NCBI GenBank assembly: GCA_963795415.1
Contig: CAWCHQ010000001.1
Location: 992,001 to 1,056,000 of the forward strand
Reading direction: 5' to 3'
Source: CAVSUZ01 sp963795415
Lineage (GTDB): Bacteria > Pseudomonadota > Alphaproteobacteria > Acetobacterales > Acetobacteraceae
Length of the DNA stretch: 64,000 nt
Part shown: piece by piece, positions 8,008-16,845 of the stretch
Numbering within the stretch: position 1 is the first letter of the stretch
Layout of the letters: each line of letters starts with the position of its first letter
The notes under the pieces: model-generated
Database searches by the model: none
Seen by the model: only the letters and a program-made list of their open reading frames with translations
Told to the model about the DNA's origin: nothing
Translations under genes and position numbers: made by a program

Positions 8008-8125
8008 ATGTCCAACCGTGGTGTTTCAAACACGGGTATAAGATTGGTCGCTCCCGGCGCGCCGGCCCGCCGGATCAGGCTACAACAATCCCCGATCAGG
8101 CGCTCTCAGGCGTACAGGTATAAGA

Positions 8126-9196
8126 TCACCCCTTGCCGGCGATCTCCGCCAGAGCGTCGCCGACCTCGGCCGTGCCAGCCTGTCCCCCCATGTCGCGCGT
8201 GCGGGGCCCTCCTTCCCGGAGCAGCGTTTCGATCGCCCCCACGATCGCCTGGCCCGCTGCTTCCTCCCCCAGATGCTGAAGCATCATCGCCGCGGACCAC
8301 ACCTGGCCGATGGGATTGCAGATGTGCCGCCCGGCGATGTCCGGCGCCGAACCATGCACCGGCTCGAACATCGACGGGTGCGCCCGCTCGGGGTTGATGT
8401 TGGCCGACGGCGCAATTCCGATCGAACCCGCGACGGCTGGCCCCAGATCGCTCAGAATGTCCCCGAACAGATTCGATCCCACGACCACATCGAACCAGTC
8501 CGGATGCTGCACGAAATGCGCCGTCAGGATGTCGACGTGGTACTGGTCCGTCCGGACATCGGGGTACTGCTTGCCCATTGCCGCAAACCGTTCATCCCAG
8601 TACGGCATGGTGAACGTGATGCCATTCGATTTGGTGGCCGATGTCAGATGCTTCTTCGGCCTCGTGCGCGCCAGCTCGAATGCGTATTTCAGCACACGAT
8701 CAACGCCCTTGCGCGAGAAGACCGACTGCTGGGAAACAAACTCCCGATCGGTGCCGACGAACATCCGTCCGCCCACCGAGGAGTATTCGCCCTCAGTGTT
8801 TTCGCGCACCACGTAAAAATCAATGTCCGCCTCCGTGCGCTCGGCCAGCGGCGTCCGCACCCCCGGCATCAGCTTGCATGGCCGAAGATTGACATACTGA
8901 TCGAATCCCCGCCGGATCGGAATAAGCAATCCCCACAAGGAGATATGATCCGGCACATCCGGCCAGCCCACCGCCCCCAGCAAAATCGAGTCGCATTCCG
9001 CCAGACGGTCCATGCCGTCGGCCGGCATCATCGCACCAGTTCTCTTATAGGTCTCGCAGGACCAGTCGTAATGGGCATAGCGGAGGTCGAAACCAAACCG
9101 TTTCGCTACGGCATCCAGGACCTTGATCAATTCCGGAACGGTTTCCTTGCCGATCCCGTCCCCGGGAATCACTGCAATTCGGTATGAACCAGCCAT
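8126..9196 (-). CDS. ttuC: Tartrate dehydrogenase / isopropylmalate dehydrogenase-family enzyme
   Basis: A 356-residue NAD-dependent decarboxylating dehydrogenase. Family marks are IAVIPGDGIGKE at the N-terminus, the substrate-binding RENTEGEYSS near residue 130, the conserved Lys in SATKSNG, the metal-binding GSNLFGDILSDL and the nucleotide loop EPVHGSAPDIAG. The YVNLRPCKLMPGV stretch is typical of tartrate dehydrogenase/decarboxylase and D-malate dehydrogenase rather than LeuB. The likely reaction is oxidation or decarboxylation of tartrate or malate in the cytosol. It is monocistronic. LeuB-type activity cannot be excluded by sequence alone, so the gene symbol is tentative. Confidence 0.8.
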   Translation of the reverse strand: MAGSYRIAVIPGDGIGKETVPELIKVLDAVAKRFGFDLRYAHYDWSCETYKRTGAMMPADGMDRLAECDSILLGAVGWPDVPDHISLWGLLIPIRRGFDQYVNLRPCKLMPGVRTPLAERTEADIDFYVVRENTEGEYSSVGGRMFVGTDREFVSQQSVFSRKGVDRVLKYAFELARTRPKKHLTSATKSNGITFTMPYWDERFAAMGKQYPDVRTDQYHVDILTAHFVQHPDWFDVVVGSNLFGDILSDLGPAVAGSIGIAPSANINPERAHPSMFEPVHGSAPDIAGRHICNPIGQVWSAAMMLQHLGEEAAGQAIVGAIETLLREGGPRTRDMGGQAGTAEVGDALAEIAGKG

Positions 9197-9377
9197 TCCC
9201 CGTCCTCCTGCTCAAGCGGAGGGGATTGGACCCCAGAAAAGGCCTCAGGGAAAGCCGGCAGATCATCGCTCCTTGCCCTTGTCTACGCGCCCTTCGATCG
9301 GCAATCGCTCCCAGGGCTCGTGTCTTCGTCGGCTGATCGAATCGGATCAGCACGTCGTCCCCCTCTTCTTCGGTCTT

Positions 9378-10025
9378 TCAGGTTCTGATCAATGTCAGTA
9401 TCAGCGGAGGCGGAGCTTTGCTCCGCCTTTTCCGTCCCGCCGTTTCCGGCAAGGATAACCGGATTCCTAGCCGCACGCTCAGCAATATCACCAGACACGC
9501 CAGCCAATCCTCACCCTGGCCGATGGCTGCCCATGCCAGCTCCGGGTCAGCCAGCATCCGCGCGAGCCCGGCCGGCCATGCTGCGTGTATGCCTTCAATC
9601 GCAACCATCACCTCACTGCGGTGCTCGGCAGACAGACTGACGGTCCCACCCCGCGGCAGACAATCCATCGCCAGAAGCAGGGCATTAAGAATCATGCGGC
9701 TCATGGGCACCGGGAAATTGGCCCGTACAGGCAGTCCTGTAAGATCGACGCGCAACCGCCGCGCACGCGGCAGCGCCTGCGTCATGTGCGCAAGTTGCCT
9801 CACGCTGATGCCGGCCCGCGTCTCCGCCCACGCTCCCCGGAACAGCGCGATCCGGCCGGCCAGTCCGCCGCTTGCTTCCAGGGCAGAGCCCATCGCCTTT
9901 AACGCGGCCTCCCCGCCCTGCCCTGGCTCCAGCTCCAGGGAGCCTTTCAAAGGCCCGACCAAACCGCCAATCTCGTCACAGATGCGGGCGCAAATTAGCT
10001 CCGCGACAAGGAGAGACTTCTCCAT
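9378..10025 (-). CDS. ChpT-like histidine phosphotransferase homologue lacking the usual His
   Basis: A 215-residue protein with the two-domain layout of alphaproteobacterial ChpT: an N-terminal helical hairpin and a degenerate ATPase-like C-terminal domain (MSRMILNALLLAMDCLPRGG, then a glycine-rich GRKRRSKAP tail). ChpT normally has the phosphoacceptor in a CHDL motif. Here the aligned segment is ARICDEIGGLVGPLKGSLEL, with Asp17 in place of His. If the alignment is right it cannot relay phosphate from CckA-type kinases and would be a regulatory paralogue. It is followed by a divergent DUF3553 gene. Confidence 0.6.
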   Translation of the reverse strand: MEKSLLVAELICARICDEIGGLVGPLKGSLELEPGQGGEAALKAMGSALEASGGLAGRIALFRGAWAETRAGISVRQLAHMTQALPRARRLRVDLTGLPVRANFPVPMSRMILNALLLAMDCLPRGGTVSLSAEHRSEVMVAIEGIHAAWPAGLARMLADPELAWAAIGQGEDWLACLVILLSVRLGIRLSLPETAGRKRRSKAPPPLILTLIRT

Positions 10026-10166
10026 GACACCCGTTTCGCCTTCATGCCTTTCCCAGGCTCACAAACCAGAGAGCATCGACGTCTATTTAATGATCGATCT
10101 CAGCACAAAAAGCGACAGCAATTTTGTGCTACAGCGCAACATATTGTTGTGTGCAACACCCGGCCA

Positions 10167-10361
10167 ATGAGCAGGTCATCGGTCGAACCGGGTCAGTGGG
10201 TACGCCACCCGCACCGCCCCGATTGGGGCGTAGGTCAGGTGCAATCAGCGGTGGCTGACCGCGTGACAGTCAATTTCGACCACGCCGGCAAGGTCCTGGT
10301 AAACACGCTGATCGTTCAGCTGGAAATCTGTGAACCACCCGAGCCCGGTGATCCGCCTTGA
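10167..10361 (+). CDS. DUF3553 domain protein
   Basis: A 64-residue protein from the ATG at 10167, with EPGQWVRHPHRPDWGVGQVQ followed by VTVNFDHAGKVLV. This is the small beta-barrel-like DUF3553 domain (related to CarD/UvrD-C-type folds) common in alphaproteobacteria, either free or at helicase ends. Its function is unknown; related folds bind nucleic-acid machinery. The chosen start omits an upstream in-frame extension with no domain. It ends 53 bp before moaA and could be co-transcribed with it. Confidence 0.7.
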   Translation: MSRSSVEPGQWVRHPHRPDWGVGQVQSAVADRVTVNFDHAGKVLVNTLIVQLEICEPPEPGDPP

Positions 10362-10414
10362 AGCCGCCGCCATGACGGCGCAATTGATAAGCTGATGAGG
10401 GAGCGAACCCGCTG

Positions 10415-11401
10415 ATGATCGACCCGTTTGGCCGGGCCATTACCTACCTCCGCGTCTCGGTCACTGACCGCTGCGACCTCCGCTGCGTCTATTGCATGGC
10501 GGAAGACATGGCCTTCCTGCCGAAAAAAGACGTCCTCTCGCTGGAGGAGCTGGACCGGATCTGCACCGCCTTCATTCGCCTGGGCACCCGCAAGCTCCGC
10601 CTGACCGGCGGCGAGCCACTGGTCCGGCGCGACGTGATGCGCCTGTTTCAGAGCCTGGGGAGCAGAATCGGCAACGGCCTCGATGAGTTGACGTTGACCA
10701 CCAACGGCACGCAACTGGCCAAACACGCCGAGATCCTGCGTCAGGCCGGGGTGCGCCGGGTCAACGTATCTCTCGATACGCTCGATCCGGGCCGCTTCAC
10801 CGCCATTACCCGCCGGGGGCGGATCGGCCAAACTCTGGACGGAATCTTCGCCGCAAAAGCCGCCGGCCTCGCCGTCAAGATCAACGCCGTGGCCATGAAG
10901 GGTGTCAACGAGGATGAATTCGACACCATGCTGAACTGGTGTGGCGAGCATGGCTTCGATCTTTGTCTGATCGAGACCATGCCCATGGGCGACATCAGCG
11001 GCGACCGCACCGAGCAATACCTGCCGCTCTCGGTGGTGCGCGCCCGCCTGCGGCTGCACTGGACCCTGAACGAAACGGATTACCGCACCGGCGGTCCCGC
11101 TCGCTACTTCGACGTGGAGGAGACGGGACAGCGCATTGGTTTTATCACACCGATGACCCACAACTTCTGCGAGAGTTGCAACCGGGTACGGCTGACCTGC
11201 ACCGGCATGTTGTATATGTGCCTCGGCCAGGACGATCAGGCCGACCTGCGGGCAGTCCTGCGATCCGGCGCTTCGGATGCGGAGCTCGACGCCGCCATTC
11301 TCGAAGCGATCGGGCGCAAGCCGAAAGGCCATGACTTTATCATCGACCGGCGCCACAACCGGCCCTCTGTGGCGCGGCACATGAGCGTCACGGGCGGGTA
11401 A
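10415..11401 (+). CDS. moaA: GTP 3',8-cyclase MoaA (molybdenum cofactor biosynthesis)
   Basis: A 328-residue radical SAM enzyme that converts GTP to cyclic 3',8-dihydroguanosine, the first step of molybdopterin synthesis. The N-terminal 4Fe-4S motif is VTDRCDLRCVYCM (CxxxCxxC), followed by KLRLTGGEPLVRRD. The second cluster motif is NFCESCNRVRLTCTGMLYMC in the C-terminal part, and the essential GG pair closes the protein (SVTGG). Length is typical and no defect is visible. No other moa genes are adjacent. Confidence 0.95.
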   Translation: MIDPFGRAITYLRVSVTDRCDLRCVYCMAEDMAFLPKKDVLSLEELDRICTAFIRLGTRKLRLTGGEPLVRRDVMRLFQSLGSRIGNGLDELTLTTNGTQLAKHAEILRQAGVRRVNVSLDTLDPGRFTAITRRGRIGQTLDGIFAAKAAGLAVKINAVAMKGVNEDEFDTMLNWCGEHGFDLCLIETMPMGDISGDRTEQYLPLSVVRARLRLHWTLNETDYRTGGPARYFDVEETGQRIGFITPMTHNFCESCNRVRLTCTGMLYMCLGQDDQADLRAVLRSGASDAELDAAILEAIGRKPKGHDFIIDRRHNRPSVARHMSVTGG

Positions 11402-11543
11402 TTCGCTCGCCGCTGCAACCGCCGGTCTGGGCTCAGAATCCCTCTCCGCCCCTGTTTGGGCCGAACAGAAAGGTCACAGGGGTTGGGGACATCGGTGACA
11501 CGGTCCATGACGCGCAGCATCGGCGCAATTCATTCGCAATACG

Positions 11544-12032
11544 CTAACCGGAAAATGCGATCCCGTCCGCCGCGGCGATCGCCCCCAGAAGCGCCCATAT
11601 ATATGGTGCAAACGACCTCTGCACCTCGAGGCGCCACCTATAAGCCGAATGCCGCCACAGCACGATTTCGGCCTTTTCGCACAGCGTCCGCGTGCACATC
11701 CCCGCGGGAAACGCCGCTTCCGCCAAGTTGAGCGGCACCGCGCCGCTTAGGATGTCCGCCGCGCCTTCCCCCGACAGCATCAACCCAAGCTGCCGGTGCG
11801 ACACATCCACGAGGGCATAGGGCCGGCCCTCCGCCGCCCGGTCGATCCGCGCCAGCAAATCCCCACCGCACCCCTGCTCCGCCAACAGAAGCCACTCGTC
11901 GGGTCCGAGCCAGAGTGCCCACTCACCAGCGCACCGGCATGGCATAGAGGGGAGCCCCAGGCCGAAATCAAGGCACGACGCGCCCCTCAGCATGAACCGG
12001 TCCTGTTGCGGTAGCTGAGCCAGCTCAGCCAT
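11544..12032 (-). CDS. soxG: Sarcosine oxidase gamma subunit
   Basis: A 162-residue protein starting MAELAQLPQQDRFMLRG, with the SoxG/GcvT-like features LWLGPDEWLLLAE and ALVDVSHRQLGLMLSGEGA near the centre and PLNLAEAAFPAGMCTRT later. It is the fourth gene of the soxBDAG set and overlaps the soxA stop by 8 bp, so translation is coupled. In the heterotetramer the gamma subunit packs against alpha and is needed for assembly. Heterotetrameric sarcosine oxidase demethylates sarcosine to glycine and passes one carbon to tetrahydrofolate. Confidence 0.9.
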   Translation of the reverse strand: MAELAQLPQQDRFMLRGASCLDFGLGLPSMPCRCAGEWALWLGPDEWLLLAEQGCGGDLLARIDRAAEGRPYALVDVSHRQLGLMLSGEGAADILSGAVPLNLAEAAFPAGMCTRTLCEKAEIVLWRHSAYRWRLEVQRSFAPYIWALLGAIAAADGIAFSG

Positions 12033-14966
12033 GTAACCGAACGCCCTCCGGATCGTAGAACACCGGACTGACCACGCGCGCCCATATGATCCCCGTCGCG
12101 CCGGGCACATGCACCGGCTGCCCGATCCGGTTCCGCCCATCTGCCAACAGCGCAAGAGCGATCGAGCGGCCAATAGCGGCACTCGCATAGGACGACGTCA
12201 CGTGCCCGATGGGCTCCCGGCCGCCCGCCGGCAGGACAATCTGCGCCCCCTCCTCCAGCACCGTTCCCGGCTCCTCGGTCAGCAGCCCGACAAGCTGCAT
12301 TCGTCCCGGCGCAACCAGGTCCGGCCGCCCCATTGAACGGGCGCCGACGAAATCGTGCTTACCCTTGCCGATCGCCCAACCCAACCCGAGGTCGTCCGCC
12401 GTGACCGTTCCATCCGTGTCCTGTCCCACAACGATGTAGCCCTTCTCGGCGCGCAGGATATGCATTGCCTCGGTGCCATACGGCGCAATGCCGAACGGCG
12501 CGCCCGATCGCGCAACCGCGTCCCACACCTCCGCGCCGTGTCCGGCCGGCACGTTTAGCTCGAAACCAAGCTCACCCGTAAAACTCACCCGGAACAGCCG
12601 CCCCGGCACGCCGCAGATGCGGGCTTCTCCAATGCTCATATGCGGGAATGCGGCGGTCGAGAGATCGATCCCCTCAACCAGTGGCGCCACCACCCTCCGC
12701 GCAAATGGCCCCTGCACCGCGATCACCGCCCATTGTTCCGTCACCGATGTCAGCCACACCTGCAGGTCGATGAATTCGGTTTGCAGGTAATCCTCCATAT
12801 GCGCCAGCACGTTCGCGGCGCCCGAGGTGGTCGTCGTCACATGAAACCGGCCCTGCGCCAAGCGTCCCACCACCCCGTCATCCATCACGAATCCGGCCTC
12901 GGTAAGCATCAACCCGTAGCGGCAGCGGCCCGGTGCAAGCCGCGTCCAGGTGTTCGTGTAGATACGGTTGAGAAATTCCGCGGCGTTCGGCCCCGTCACT
13001 TCGATCTTTCCCAGCGTGGTTCCGTCGAACATCCCCGCTGCGTTCCGCACCGCGCGGCATTCGCGCGCAACAGCTTCCGCCTCACTTTCCCCGGCGCGCG
13101 GGAAATGATGTGCCCGCTTCCACTGGCCCACATCCTCGAACACTGCCCCGAGCGCCACGGCGCAATTGTGCATGGGCGTCGGTCGCACCGCATCGAACAA
13201 CTCCCCCCTCGCCAACCCTGCAAAGCTACCGAACGTCACCGGTGTATAGGGCATCCGGAACGTCGTCAGCCCCACCGCCGGCACGCTGCGCCCCAGCGCC
13301 GACGCCGCGACCGATAGCGCGTTGATGTTGGACGTCTTCCCCTGATCGGTTGCCATCCCCGTCGTGGTGTAGCGCTTCACATGCTCGATGGAGCGGAACC
13401 CTTCCCGCACCGCCAAGCCGATATCCGAGGCTTTCACATCGTTCTGGAAATCCACGAAGGCGAAGTCCTCCGGCGCGCCCGGAACGACGCCCTGAAAGCC
13501 ACCAGCAGGTATAGTTTCATTTGTGATTATCATGCTTGGCCGCCTGCCGGCCGGTTCGCGTCCCAGCGCCTGCGCCGCTGCCCGTTCCCCCGCAGCGAAT
13601 CCGTCCTCGATGCAGGCCGCCAATCCTGCGATACCTCGACATGCCCCGGCACAAATCTGCGCCTGCGCCGGTTCGCCGGGAATGAAGATCTGGCGAACCT
13701 CATCGAACACCACCTTCCCGCGCGATTGCGAGAACAAATGGAGCGAGGGGGTCCACCCGCCGGCCATCAGCAAAAGATCGCAGCCTACGGTTTCACCCGA
13801 CGCCAACACGGCGCCACTGACGCGGAGTCGTCCAACGGTATCCTTCACCCCGGCGCCGAACCGCACCGGCAGGCCTGATATGGCGCAGTCCGCTGATTCC
13901 CGCAGATCTGCAATCGCCGCAATCACGACCCCCACCATCGCAAGATCGCGCGCCGCAGCGTACCCGCTGTCATCCGCCGTCACCAGTACCGCCCGATCCC
14001 CCGGCCGCACTGCCCAGCGATTGACGTATTCCCGCGCAGCCCCCGCCAGCATGATCCCCGGCCGGTCGTTGTTTCCAAACACTAAGGGGCGCTCGATCGC
14101 GCCGGTCGCCAGCACCACCTGTTTCGCGCGCACCTTCCATAGCCGCTCACGTGCACGGCCCTCCGGCTTGACGGCAAGATGGTCTGTCAGCCGCTCCGCC
14201 AGGCCCAGATAGTTCTGCAGGAAATAACCAAACGCCGTCGTGCGGGTCAGGACGCGGACAAGCGGATTAGCCGCAAGCTCGGTCGCCATCCTCTCGCGCC
14301 ACGTCGTCGCCGGCGCGCCATCGATGCGCGCCGTCCTCTCCGCCAGCAATCCCCCGCCCGCCTCCGCCTGCTCGTCCACGAGGATTACACGGGCGCCGCT
14401 GTCGGCTGCCGCATGGGCCACTGCAAGTCCGGCCGCTCCTGCGCCCACCACCAGCACGTCGCAGAACGCGTACCGCTGCGCATAGACGTCCGGATCGGGT
14501 TCCCGCGGCGCCCGCCCCAGCCCGGCCGCGCGGCGAATCAGCGGCTCATACAGTTTGCTCCACGCGCGCCCCGGACCAATAAACGTCTTGTAGTAGAAGC
14601 CGGCCGCCAGCATCGGAGCCGCCAGCACGCTGACCTCACCTACATCATGCTCCAGCGACGGCCAGCGGTTCTGGCTCATCGCCTCCAGCCCGTCATACAG
14701 CTCCTGCTGCGAGGCCCGCACGTTCGGCGTGTGCCGCCCGCCGATCCCGACGGTTACCATCGCATTCGGCTCCTCAGCCCCCGCGGCAATCGGACCCCGC
14801 GGCCGGTGGTATTGAGCGACCGCCCCATCAGATGCACGCCGTTGGCCAGCAGCGCCGAAGCCAGCGTGTCTCCCGGATGACCCGTGAAGCTCCGCCCATC
14901 AAACTGGAATCGCAGCACGCGCGAGCGGTCGATGCGCCCGCCTTCAGCGAGCCTGAAAGGCGTCAC
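12025..14966 (-). CDS. soxA: Sarcosine oxidase alpha subunit, frameshift near the N-terminus
   Basis: The gene begins MTPFRLAEGGRIDRSRVLRF and runs to HLMGRSL. A one-base deletion (AA for AAA) near 14815 then shifts the frame. Past it, the correct frame gives YHRPRGPIAAGAEEPNAMV and continues without a break for over 900 residues. Domains in order: ferredoxin-like N-terminus, FAD/NAD-binding region (VLVVGAGAAGLAVAHAAADS), a second nucleotide-binding region, and a GcvT-like folate domain (VTGPNAAEFLNRIYT, GYIVVGQDTDGTVTADDLGL). Its start overlaps soxD by 4 bp. The in-frame remainder and intact neighbours make a homopolymer read error quite likely. Confidence 0.9.
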
Positions 14967-15244
14967 GCTGGCCTCTCACCCGGCTTGTAGGTCGCGGTCA
15001 GCCGGTCCGTCACCGTATCCCGCTCAGCATTAAAGTATCTTCCACAACCATATGTGTGTCGCCAGCGTTCCGCATGCTTGCCCTTGGGGTTATCGCGCCA
15101 ATACAAATACCCGGTCCACTCCTCGTCGGAGGCCGCAGCCGGGTCGATCGGTCGCGCGATATGAGCCTGCCCGGCATGGCGGAATTCGATCTCCGGGCGG
15201 TCCATCTCGCAGAAGGGGCAGTAAATCAGCAGCATTTCAGACAA
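14963..15244 (-). CDS. soxD: Sarcosine oxidase delta subunit
   Basis: A 93-residue zinc-binding subunit. It has the paired cysteines in LIYCPFCEMDRPEIEF, then ARPIDPAAASDEEWTGYLYW and CGRYFNAERDTVTDRL, all hallmarks of SoxD. It lies between soxB (47 bp upstream) and soxA (4-bp overlap). Delta binds zinc and bridges the complex but has no redox cofactor. Length is normal. Confidence 0.92.
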   Translation of the reverse strand: MSEMLLIYCPFCEMDRPEIEFRHAGQAHIARPIDPAAASDEEWTGYLYWRDNPKGKHAERWRHTYGCGRYFNAERDTVTDRLTATYKPGERPA

Positions 15245-15291
15245 TCACTCGACAGGATTAACGCGATCGCCAATATCCCACAGTCCCGCGT

Positions 15292-16545
15292 TCAATGTGC
15301 GACTGCGGCAGCAGCGGCCTCATCGATCAGCCGGCCCGTCCGGAACCGTTCGAGCCGGAACGGCGCACAGATCGGATGCGGCGCCCCCGTTGCGATCGTG
15401 TGCGCAAACACGTGGCCTGACCCCGGGGTCGCCTTGAACCCGCCCGTTCCCCAGCCGCAATTGACGAACAGCCCTTGCACTGGCGTCAGCCCGATAATCG
15501 GCGAACGATCCGGGGTCACGTCAACGATCCCTCCCCAGTTCCGCAGCATTCGCAGCCGCCGCACCGCTGGAAACAATTCGCAGATCGCTTCCAGCGTATG
15601 GGTGGGGACATGCAGCCCTCCCGCCTGGCTATAGGACGTATAGGCATCCGTGCCTGCCCCGATCACCATCTCGCCCTTGTCGGACTGCGACATATACGCG
15701 TGGATCGCGTTCGACATGACCACACACGGCATCGCAGGTTTCACCGGCTCCGACACCAGGGCCTGCAGCGGATAGCTCTCCAGCGGCATGCGCACCCCGG
15801 CCATCGCCATAATTACACTTGTATGCCCCGCTGCGACCACGCCGATGCGCCGCGCTTGTATCGCCCCCCTTGTCGTCTCCACGCCGCTGACCGCTCCGTC
15901 TGCGCCACGCCGAATGGCCGCTACCTCGCAGTTCTCAACGATATCCACCCCAAGCGCATCCGCGCCGCGGGCATATCCCCAGGCGACCGCATCGTGCCGC
16001 GCGGTGCCGCCGCGCCGCTGCAGCGCTGCACCCAGTACCGGATATCTCATCTCCTTTGAAACGTTCAAAATCGGGCAAAACGCCCTCGCCTGCTCCGGCG
16101 TCAGCCATTCATTGTCGATCCCCGACAGGCGGTTCGCATGTACGTGCCGCTTCGTCACAATCACGTCGTGATGGTTATGCGCCAGCATCATCACGCCGCG
16201 CGGTGAGTACATGACGTTATAGTTCAGCTCGCGCGATAACCCCTCCCACAGCTTCAGTGCATGCTCGTAAATCCCCTGGCTTTCCGGCCAGAGATAGTTC
16301 GATCGTATGATCGTCGTGTTGCGCCCGGTATTGCCCCCGCCGATCCAGCCCTTCTCCAGCACGGCAATGTTCCGCATCCCATGCTCCTTGGCCAGATAGT
16401 ACGCGGTCGCCAGCCCATGCCCTCCGCCGCCCACGATCACCGCCTCGTATTGCGGCTTCGGCGCAAACTCTCGCCATTGCGGGCTCCAGCCGGTATTGCC
16501 CGCAATGGCCTGCCGGATCAGTGCGGCAGCGGAAAAACGCGTCAT
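15292..16545 (-). CDS. soxB: Sarcosine oxidase beta subunit (FAD/FMN)
   Basis: A 417-residue protein starting at the ATG at 16545 (MTRFSAAALIRQ). The dinucleotide-binding fold is YEAVIVGGGGHGLATAYYLA, followed by GWIGGGNTGRNTTIIRSNYL, a signature of SoxB with the flavin-linked region. The C-terminus has LFVNCGWGTGGFKATPGSG. It is the first gene of the soxBDAG operon and carries the sarcosine oxidation site and covalent FMN. The start excludes an in-frame 95-residue extension of low-complexity Arg-rich character. No serine hydroxymethyltransferase or T-protein gene is adjacent. Confidence 0.93.
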   Translation of the reverse strand: MTRFSAAALIRQAIAGNTGWSPQWREFAPKPQYEAVIVGGGGHGLATAYYLAKEHGMRNIAVLEKGWIGGGNTGRNTTIIRSNYLWPESQGIYEHALKLWEGLSRELNYNVMYSPRGVMMLAHNHHDVIVTKRHVHANRLSGIDNEWLTPEQARAFCPILNVSKEMRYPVLGAALQRRGGTARHDAVAWGYARGADALGVDIVENCEVAAIRRGADGAVSGVETTRGAIQARRIGVVAAGHTSVIMAMAGVRMPLESYPLQALVSEPVKPAMPCVVMSNAIHAYMSQSDKGEMVIGAGTDAYTSYSQAGGLHVPTHTLEAICELFPAVRRLRMLRNWGGIVDVTPDRSPIIGLTPVQGLFVNCGWGTGGFKATPGSGHVFAHTIATGAPHPICAPFRLERFRTGRLIDEAAAAAVAH

Positions 16546-16845
16546 GCCGCAGCGAAACTCAAGGCGCGGAATCGCGCAAGATGGACGCCGGAATCCTGGT
16601 ATTGTGGGAACATGGATGGTCCGCCATTCTGACCGGTGCCGCCCGGACCCACCAACAGATTGCCCCAGGCGTCGAGCTGACCTTCCGGATCCAACGCAAT
16701 GCGCTGTAAACGGCCGGGATACGGGCCGACTTCCCGCCGCGGAATGCGGACGGCACCCCGCCCGAGGGCCCTTCCTGCGATGCCGTTTTTTCTGCCTGCC
16801 CGCAGTGGCCCCGTAGAAGATTCGCCCCACCCCGTTGGAACCGCG
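16546..16845. other. Intergenic region upstream of soxB
   Basis: 300 bp between the soxB start and the addA stop. It contains no supported gene and should hold the soxBDAG promoter and any addBA terminator. A GC-poor patch near 16595-16620 is the best promoter candidate. No clear operator palindrome was identified. Confidence 0.4.
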
